This document shows positions 6,319 through 10,386 of a DNA stretch of 10,386 nt, piece after piece; within the stretch, counting starts at the first letter, position 1, and every line of letters starts with the position of its first letter. The DNA is from Spirochaetaceae bacterium. Lineage in GTDB: Bacteria; Spirochaetota; Spirochaetia; Treponematales; Breznakiellaceae. Under the pieces are notes generated by a model. It searched no databases. It was not told where the DNA came from and saw only the letters and a list, made by a program, of their open reading frames with translations. Position numbers and translations under genes: made by a program. The DNA is taken from the NCBI GenBank assembly GCA_031258335.1, contig JAIRMY010000103.1:1-10386 (forward strand). Direction: 5' to 3'.

Positions 6319-7704
6319 ATGGAATCCATGGAACAGGTTACGGAGGAGTACGCCCCGCCTACGGTGGCGCTTGCGGGGCGGCCCAATGTCGGCAAATCCA
6401 CGCTGTTCAACCGCCTGCTCCATAAACGCCGCGCCATTACCGGCCCCAAGCCGGGGCTTACCCGCGACCCGGTGGCGGAGTACACGTTTATAGCGGGAAA
6501 ACAGGTACGCCTCATAGATACAGGCGGGTTTAACCTTGAAACCGGAAAATCCACCCCGCTCGACAGCCTTGTCGTGGAACGGACACTACGAACTATAGAA
6601 AGCGCCGATGTCATCGTACTCATACTGGCGGCGGGTGAGGTAACGCCGGAGGACGAGGAGTTTATCCGCATACTGCGCCCACTCCGCGATAAACTCTTAA
6701 TCGCGGTGAACAAGACCGAAGGCGGCAGGCTGCTTGCTGAGGCGTGGAATACTCTGCGCTTCGGTTTTGAAAAAATCTACCCTATCTCCGCGGAACACGG
6801 GGATAACGTGGCGGAGCTTGCCTCAGCTATCGTGGCAAACCTCGAAGCGGCGGGGGCGTACTCCGCGGAGCGTCGGGGCGGACAGGGCGCGGAAACGGAA
6901 AACACGATAAGGCTCAGCATAGTAGGGAAGCCCAATACCGGCAAATCAACCCTGTCCAACAGGCTCCGCGCGGACAGCGCTTCTATAGTCAGTGGCATCC
7001 CAGGTACTACGCGGGACGTTATCTCCGGGCGTTTCCTCTGGAAGGATAGAAATTTCGTTGTTCTGGATACCGCGGGAATACGGCGCAAGGCCCGCGTGAA
7101 TGAAAATATCGAATACTATTCGGTGAACCGCACGATAAAAACTCTTGACGAGGCGGACATAGCGGTTCTTTTGATAGATGCGCCGGAAGGTTTTTCCACC
7201 CAGGATAAAAAGATAGCCGCCCTTGCCTGCGAAAAAGGATGCGGACTCATATTCGCGCTGAATAAATGGGACGCGATGCCGGATACAAAAAACGCGTTTA
7301 ACGCGGCGCGGGATTCGATTCACTACTCTTTCGGGCAGATGAAGTACGCCCCCGTGATTCCACTGAGCGCGAAAGACGGGGCGGGTGTGGGAGCGTTGCT
7401 CCAAACAGCGGTAAAGATGTTTGAACAGCTTAACCGTGTTACCGAAACGTCAAAATTCAACGATTTTCTCAGATGCGCCCAGTCGGAAAACCCGCCTCCG
7501 CAGGGGCCTCTTACCCGTTTCAAAATAAAGTACGGCGTTCAGGTTTCAGCGAATCCCGTGGTCTTCCGCCTGTTTGTCTCGCGCCCTGACGCGTTCACCA
7601 GCGCTTACCGCTCATTCCTCTGTAATAAAATCAGAAAAGACCTATCCTACGGCATGATTCCGGTAACTCTGGAGATTTCCCCATCCCGCAAAGAGAGAAG
7701 ATGA
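6319..7704 (+). CDS. der: Ribosome biogenesis GTPase Der (EngA)
   Basis: A 461-residue double-GTPase that acts in late 50S ribosomal subunit assembly. First G domain: P-loop GRPNVGKS (20-27), LTRD (47-50), DTGG (67-70), NKTE (131-134) and SAE (157-159). Second G domain: GKPNTGKS (203-210), GTTRD (229-233), DTAG (250-253), NKWD (315-318) and SAK (350-352). A C-terminal KH-like domain (about 370-458) contains SANPVVFRLFVSRPD. The tandem G-G-KH order is unique to Der. The first domain's G4 motif is NKTE where NKxD is usual, a conservative change at the guanine-specificity Asp. The start is ambiguous: the ATG at 6319 lies almost on a -10-like element, and an in-frame ATG at 6328 has GGAG 10 bases upstream. 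The protein is otherwise complete. Confidence 0.96.
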   Translation: MESMEQVTEEYAPPTVALAGRPNVGKSTLFNRLLHKRRAITGPKPGLTRDPVAEYTFIAGKQVRLIDTGGFNLETGKSTPLDSLVVERTLRTIESADVIVLILAAGEVTPEDEEFIRILRPLRDKLLIAVNKTEGGRLLAEAWNTLRFGFEKIYPISAEHGDNVAELASAIVANLEAAGAYSAERRGGQGAETENTIRLSIVGKPNTGKSTLSNRLRADSASIVSGIPGTTRDVISGRFLWKDRNFVVLDTAGIRRKARVNENIEYYSVNRTIKTLDEADIAVLLIDAPEGFSTQDKKIAALACEKGCGLIFALNKWDAMPDTKNAFNAARDSIHYSFGQMKYAPVIPLSAKDGAGVGALLQTAVKMFEQLNRVTETSKFNDFLRCAQSENPPPQGPLTRFKIKYGVQVSANPVVFRLFVSRPDAFTSAYRSFLCNKIRKDLSYGMIPVTLEISPSRKERR

Positions 7705-7718
7705 CCCCCGCATGAAAG

Positions 7719-7820
7719 GTGATATACAGGGATGCCCGCAGACAAACTCCTGAAACAGTTGAACAGGCCCGTGAAGAACTAGAGGAGCGTTGTTTTATTC
7801 TAGATAGGGCGATACGTTAA
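7719..7820 (+). CDS. Possible 33-residue ORF or gene remnant
   Basis: From a GTG at 7719 the frame reads VIYRDARRQTPETVEQARE and continues through a charged helical stretch (ELEERCFILDRAIR) to a TAA at 7818-7820. The composition looks like the amphipathic C-terminus of a small protein rather than random sequence. No Shine-Dalgarno sequence precedes the GTG, and the frame is closed by a TGA at 7713-7715, so this may be a decayed fragment. The stop codon lies inside the left arm of the hairpin at 7809-7845. I do not recognise the family. Confidence 0.2.
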   Translation: MIYRDARRQTPETVEQAREELEERCFILDRAIR

Positions 7821-7845
7821 ATTGCCGGGCAATTTAACGTATCGC
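7809..7845. repeat. Perfect 17-bp inverted repeat (hairpin)
   Basis: The arms 7809-7825 and 7829-7845 are exact reverse complements (GCGATACGTTAAATTGC and its complement) around a CGG loop. The stem is strong, but only a broken T-rich stretch follows on the + strand (TTAACTTTGTTAT), so it is at best an imperfect terminator for der. The left flank is AT-rich as well. It abuts the -35 of the lipoprotein promoter. Alternatives are a dimeric repressor site or the end of a small mobile element. Confidence 0.9.
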
Positions 7846-7874
7846 TTAACTTTGTTATACCGTTGTGTTAGAAT
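7846..7874 (+). promoter_or_regulatory. Promoter of the lipoprotein gene
   Basis: TTAACT (7846-7851) and TAGAAT (7869-7874) are 17 bases apart, and the -10 is extended by TGT (7866-7868). Transcription would begin near 7881, giving a leader of about 109 bases that opens directly with a GC-rich hairpin. The -35 starts at the base following the large hairpin, so a protein bound to that palindrome could control this promoter. Confidence 0.5.
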
Positions 7875-7966
7875 GAATCGTCCCGCCCTTAAGGGTGGGG
7901 TATTAGACCTTACAGACGGAATAACATAACCGGCTATGCCGGTTCCATGAATCCTCTTGGGGTATT
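7873..7966 (+). repeat. Structured leader with two hairpins and a split direct repeat
   Basis: The first hairpin is CCCGCCCTT/AAGGGTGGG (7882-7899, one G-U pair). The second is AACCGGC-TAT-GCCGGTT (7928-7944). A direct repeat flanks them: ATGAATCGTC (7873-7882) with ATGAATCCTC (7947-7956), and TGGGGTATT (7896-7904) with TGGGGTATT (7958-7966). The first copy carries about 13 bases, including most of the first hairpin, between its two halves; the second copy has only one base there. This is consistent with a small inserted or duplicated element, or with a folded 5' leader. Confidence 0.6.
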
Positions 7967-7989
7967 TTTAGGAGTATAGGAGTTAAACG

Positions 7990-8568
7990 ATGATAAAGCT
8001 ACGACATATTTTTTTTGCGCTCGTAACAGCGGTGGTCCTCGCCGGATGCGTCGAACCGCCCGTTGAAGAGATGAACAACGCGATCGCCGCGGTGAGCAGG
8101 GCGGAAAACGACCCTGATGTGGTGAACTATGCCGCCAATGCGCTTGCCCGCGCCCGCGAAGCCCTGTCCCAGATGCAGGCCGAGGCGGACGCGAAACGTT
8201 ATGACGCTGCAAAACGTTTAGCCGCGGATGCCCAAACTCTTGCGGAAAAGGCCTTGAGTGACAGCCGCGCCGCCGCTTTGCGTGTCCGCGAAGAAGCGGA
8301 GAGCGCGGTACGGGCCATGCAAAACGCCATCACCGAAACGGACCAGACACTGGCTAACGCCCGCCGTTCCCGTCCCGCCGGAGTAGACGTAAACCGGCTT
8401 GAACAGGATTTCGCCGCCGCCCGCGCCACGGCTGACCAGGCGGTCATAGCGCAAACCGAAAGCCGCTACCGCGAGGCCATAGAAAAAAGCCAAACCGTCC
8501 GGTCATCCCTCAGCGCGATAACCTCATCGCTGTCCCAAACGGTCATAGCCGCTTCCCGCAAGAAGTAG
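7990..8568 (+). CDS. Ala/Glu-rich DUF4398-type lipoprotein
   Basis: A 192-residue exported lipoprotein. It has a basic N-terminus (MIKLRH), a hydrophobic core and a lipobox VLAGC with the lipidated Cys at position 20; the mature protein has 173 residues. The rest is almost entirely helical, rich in Ala, Glu, Arg and Gln, with repeated A-L-A-x-A-R-E-A-L-type heptads, as in the DUF4398 family of spirochaete and proteobacterial lipoproteins. A likely turn around RRSRPAGVD (about 125-133) splits it into two coiled-coil-like halves. The function of the family is not established; an envelope structural or peptidoglycan-associated role is plausible. AGGAG lies 7 bases upstream of the ATG, and a second AGGAG sits 8 bases before that. 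Its stop is 3 bp from the stop of the convergent downstream gene. Confidence 0.85.
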   Translation: MIKLRHIFFALVTAVVLAGCVEPPVEEMNNAIAAVSRAENDPDVVNYAANALARAREALSQMQAEADAKRYDAAKRLAADAQTLAEKALSDSRAAALRVREEAESAVRAMQNAITETDQTLANARRSRPAGVDVNRLEQDFAAARATADQAVIAQTESRYREAIEKSQTVRSSLSAITSSLSQTVIAASRKK

Positions 8569-8571
8569 AGC

Positions 8572-8967
8572 CTAGAGTTTTACCTCTTTCTTGTTTCCCT
8601 TCATATCCTCGAACACCGCGACGGCATTTTCGAAATAGAAAATCTCGAATATGCCGTCGTCAACTTTGTAGATGTTTTTTAACATAGGCGCGGCTTCAAG
8701 CGCCTTTTCCTTTGCTTCTCTATCGGGGGTAAAGCCCACCGTACCGGTAACGCGGACCCATTTGTCGCCGTCAGACGCGCAAATCTCGGCCTTGGGATTC
8801 GCTTTCAACTGAGCGAACACTTTTTTCTTGTTATTGGTACAAAAACTCAAGTGTCCCTTGTACTCAAACGCCACGCCCATGGGCCTGACGCGGGGCTGCC
8901 CGCCCTCGTCCGTCGCCAAGAAAAATGGGTTGCCGCACCCTGCGATAAAATCTAAAATCTCTTTCAT
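8572..8967 (-). CDS. Pyridoxamine 5'-phosphate oxidase-like flavin split-barrel protein
   Basis: A 131-residue single-domain protein. The pattern FLATDEGGQPRVRPMG (16-31), HLSFCTNNKKKVFAQLKANP (39-58), AEICASDGDKWVRVTGTV (60-77), then a helix and a final FEIF...AVAVFEDMKG strand pair is that of small PNPOx/NimA-like FMN-binding split barrels. Such proteins bind FMN or a related flavin and often act as reductases of unknown substrate; true pyridoxamine phosphate oxidases are longer. AGGAG lies 7 bases upstream of the ATG. The gene follows the FemX-like gene on the same strand after 112 bases, and a candidate promoter in the gap suggests it can be expressed on its own. Confidence 0.85.
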   Translation of the reverse strand: MKEILDFIAGCGNPFFLATDEGGQPRVRPMGVAFEYKGHLSFCTNNKKKVFAQLKANPKAEICASDGDKWVRVTGTVGFTPDREAKEKALEAAPMLKNIYKVDDGIFEIFYFENAVAVFEDMKGNKKEVKL

Positions 8968-8992
8968 AATTGTGCTCCTGTAATTTAATTTT

Positions 8993-9010
8993 TGCGCGTT
9001 TTCACGCGCA
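8993..9010 (-). other. Leader hairpin with GAAA loop upstream of the flavin protein
   Basis: TGCGCGT and ACGCGCA form a perfect 7-bp stem; on the minus strand the loop reads GAAA, a GNRA-type tetraloop. It sits in the predicted 5' leader about 13 bases upstream of the AGGAG at 8979-8975. It is not followed by a T-run in either direction, so a terminator is unlikely. It may stabilise the mRNA or tune translation. Confidence 0.5.
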
Positions 9011-9030
9011 GCCGTTTATTCCAGCAATTC

Positions 9031-9059
9031 ACATTACAATTTTTTTTAGGCAATTTCAA
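9031..9059 (-). promoter_or_regulatory. Candidate promoter of the flavin split-barrel gene
   Basis: TTGAAA (9059-9054, five of six consensus positions) and TAATGT (9036-9031, weak) are 17 bases apart on the minus strand, with an A8 run in the spacer. Initiation near 9024 would give a leader of about 57 bases with the hairpin at 8993-9010. Confidence 0.35.
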
Positions 9060-9079
9060 TACGCCGCGCTCGTACCGCT

Positions 9080-10177
9080 TCACTGCCCGCGTGTGTGTTG
9101 CGCCGCGGTAGTAACCGCACAGCGGCAAAACCGCTTCGCGGTTTTGTGTATACCGCGCAGGGTTTTACGGAATTTTTCGGCTGCCCAAAAAAATTTTGTA
9201 AAAAGAAAATCAACGGGGTAATCCCAGCTTCCGGGACGGTGTATGATCCGTCCGCCGAAACCTGTTTTGAAGAGGTAGAGTCCCGCCATGGGATGTTTTG
9301 GGGAATCGAGAGGCGGAATGCCAAACAGGTCGTATTCGGTGCAACCGGCATCTTTTGCGTCCCGTATCGCCTGCCATTGCAGTGCGTATGCCGCCATCAG
9401 GTTACGGTTCAAACTGGAGGATGCCCCATAGAGGTAAACCGCCGTCTTGCCCCTGAACAGCGTGATTATGCCCGCCAGAGGCTTGCCGTCCGCCTCGGCA
9501 AGGTAGAGGCGCGTGTCGACTCCGGCGTGGGATGCCGCCGTATCAAAGAGCCCTTTATAGTAAGCTATGCCGTGTACCGCTATACGATCGCGCCGCGCCG
9601 TTTCTGTAAGCAGCGCGTAAAACGTGTCCAAACCATGTGTGTCAGCCCTCGACACACGGGTTTTTTTAGCGCCAAGCTTTATGTTATAGCGCCATTTCGG
9701 CTTCATCCGCGCCAGAATAAGATCAAGCGGCGGCTTTATATCTATAATCACCGTGTCCGGCGGCTGAATATCGGATGCGGCGCGGCAAAAAGGCTTAAAG
9801 ATACGCGGCGCGGCTTCGTCCCCGGCGCTGAACCACGGCGGATCAAAGCGTATAAACGCCGTACTGCCGGGCAAAAATGACTTAAGCGCCCGCGCCGTTT
9901 CAAGCAGAAGCTCCGTCCGCGCCTCCGGCGAAGCGGAAAATGAAGCGGGCACATCAGGCCCCCAGGGAACATAAGCAAAGCCCCTGCCGGCGGCAAGCGT
10001 CCTGTACAGCGCCAACAGCGGTTTTTCACCGCCGTCCCGCCAAACGGCGCGGAACGCATGAGGCTTCCACGCGAAAGAGCCTTTGAAAGCCCCCCAAAAA
10101 TCGCTTTGCAGGAAGGTTTCGGCGTTTTCACACCACGACAAAGGCGCCCGGGACAGGTCTTGCAGATATTGTTCCAT
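9080..10177 (-). CDS. FemX/FemAB-like peptidoglycan cross-bridge aminoacyl ligase
   Basis: A 365-residue protein from the ATG at 10177. FemABX-family signs are the N-terminal FLQSDFWGAFKGSFAW (22-37), GFAYVPWGP (66-74), the conserved MKPKWRYNIKLGAKK (158-172), the second GNAT-like lobe with AGIITLFRG and VYLYGASS, and the end motif YDLFGIPP (282-289) with GLYLFKTGFGG (299-309). These enzymes add an amino acid from aminoacyl-tRNA to the stem peptide of a peptidoglycan precursor at the membrane. Spirochaete peptidoglycan carries ornithine and glycine, so glycine addition to ornithine is an attractive inferred role. The frame is open to a TTG at 10222, but that coincides with a -35-like TTGATT; no Shine-Dalgarno sequence precedes either start. 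The last 20 or so residues (KTAKRFCRCAV onward) look unlike the family and are encoded by a palindrome. Confidence 0.85.
   Translation of the reverse strand: MEQYLQDLSRAPLSWCENAETFLQSDFWGAFKGSFAWKPHAFRAVWRDGGEKPLLALYRTLAAGRGFAYVPWGPDVPASFSASPEARTELLLETARALKSFLPGSTAFIRFDPPWFSAGDEAAPRIFKPFCRAASDIQPPDTVIIDIKPPLDLILARMKPKWRYNIKLGAKKTRVSRADTHGLDTFYALLTETARRDRIAVHGIAYYKGLFDTAASHAGVDTRLYLAEADGKPLAGIITLFRGKTAVYLYGASSSLNRNLMAAYALQWQAIRDAKDAGCTEYDLFGIPPLDSPKHPMAGLYLFKTGFGGRIIHRPGSWDYPVDFLFTKFFWAAEKFRKTLRGIHKTAKRFCRCAVTTAAQHTRGQ
9126..9146. repeat. Perfect 9-bp palindrome inside the FemX-like C-terminus
   Basis: CAAAACCGC and GCGGTTTTG flank a TTC loop. On the minus strand this encodes part of KTAKRFC in the tail of the ligase gene. 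No T-run follows a GC stem in terminator style, although the minus-strand arm ends in GGTTTTG. It may be a short palindromic repeat that entered the gene end, or a weak terminator overlapping the coding region. Confidence 0.7.
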
Positions 10178-10193
10178 AAGGGAGTCGTCTTTG

Positions 10194-10222
10194 ATATTAT
10201 CAGTGAATAGCTTTGCAATCAA
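10194..10222 (-). promoter_or_regulatory. Candidate promoter of the FemX-like gene
   Basis: TTGATT (10222-10217) and TAATAT (10199-10194) are 17 bases apart on the minus strand, each matching four of six consensus positions. Initiation near 10187 leaves a leader of about ten bases before the ATG at 10177, with no Shine-Dalgarno sequence. Confidence 0.4.
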
Positions 10223-10228
10223 GGGAAA

Positions 10229-10251
10229 GCGTACGCGCTACGCGCTACGCG
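10229..10251. repeat. Heptamer tandem repeat (ACGCGCT) with GCGTACGC palindrome
   Basis: ACGCGCT occurs at 10233-10239 and 10240-10246 and partially at 10247-10251. It is preceded by GCGT, which makes the palindrome GCGTACGC at 10229-10236. It lies just upstream of the FemX-like promoter. The remaining bases to 10386 contain an inverted repeat CTTGC-CGAGC-GCAAG (10349-10363) and no supportable gene; the short open frames there lack start signals. Confidence 0.6.
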
Positions 10252-10386
10252 AAATGAGGAATGAGGCAGCCTGTCGAGTAGTCCTTGAGAGGGTGCTGGG
10301 CGGTGGCGATGAGAAATAGGGGGCTATACGAGTCTGCCGGGCGAGGAACTTGCCGAGCGCAAGGGATTGTAGGGGCGCGAAGCGTC

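Noticed and set aside
9095..9880. 261-codon open frame on the + strand opposite the FemX-like gene
   Set aside because: Its translation is rich in Cys and Arg with no recognisable domain, and it lies wholly antisense to a well-supported gene; it reflects the codon structure of the real gene.
10178..10222. TTG start for the FemX-like protein
   Set aside because: No Shine-Dalgarno sequence is present, and the codon coincides with a -35-like TTGATT; the ATG at 10177 leads directly into the family N-terminus.
10256..10318. Short + strand ORF near the right edge (MRNEAACRVV...)
   Set aside because: Only about 20 codons, no Shine-Dalgarno sequence, and it lies in repeat-like DNA.

Overview
The window looks like a piece of a mid-GC spirochaete chromosome, most likely a Treponema-like bacterium. 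The reasons are the Ala/Glu-rich DUF4398-type lipoprotein, a FemX-type peptidoglycan ligase, the general flavour of the proteins, and a long poly-G tract of the kind that varies in treponemes. This taxonomic call is inference, since no rRNA or other marker is present. No prophage, CRISPR array, tRNA or intact insertion sequence was seen.

Layout. (1) Positions 1-94 hold the 3' end of an unidentified + strand gene that terminates in a G12 tract and overlaps the stop of the next gene. (2) Positions 91-1466, minus strand: a GntR/YtrA-type repressor gene translationally coupled (ATGA overlap) to a slipin (SPFH/band 7) membrane protein gene, with a strong promoter and a palindromic operator at the repressor's start. 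(3) Positions 1505-2128, minus strand: a toxin-first RelE/ParE-type toxin and XRE antitoxin module with its own candidate operator. (4) Positions 2163-2290: a short-period repeat patch that runs into the 3' end of an AMP-forming long-chain acyl-CoA synthetase gene (2260-3993, minus). (5) Plus strand: polyphosphate kinase (4147-6222) and the ribosome-assembly GTPase Der (6319-7704). (6) Positions 7705-7989: a structured intergenic region with a perfect 17-bp hairpin, a possible gene remnant, a promoter and a 5' leader carrying hairpins and a split direct repeat, feeding a lipoprotein gene (7990-8568). (7) Minus strand: a FemX/FemAB-like ligase (9080-10177) followed by a small flavin split-barrel protein (8572-8967). 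The last 164 bases hold short repeats and no convincing gene.

The genes are mostly housekeeping or envelope functions: membrane organisation (slipin), fatty acid activation, polyphosphate synthesis, 50S ribosome assembly, an envelope lipoprotein and peptidoglycan cross-bridge modification. The toxin-antitoxin pair with its neighbouring repeat is the one clearly accessory island. I did not find a convincing undescribed multi-gene system. The more unusual signals are regulatory or structural: the repressor operator sitting on its own start codon, several genes whose -10 elements lie almost on the ATG with no Shine-Dalgarno sequence (possible leaderless mRNAs), the G12 contingency-like tract, the hairpin/direct-repeat leader of the lipoprotein gene, and palindromic or repeat DNA that has become part of two protein C-termini.
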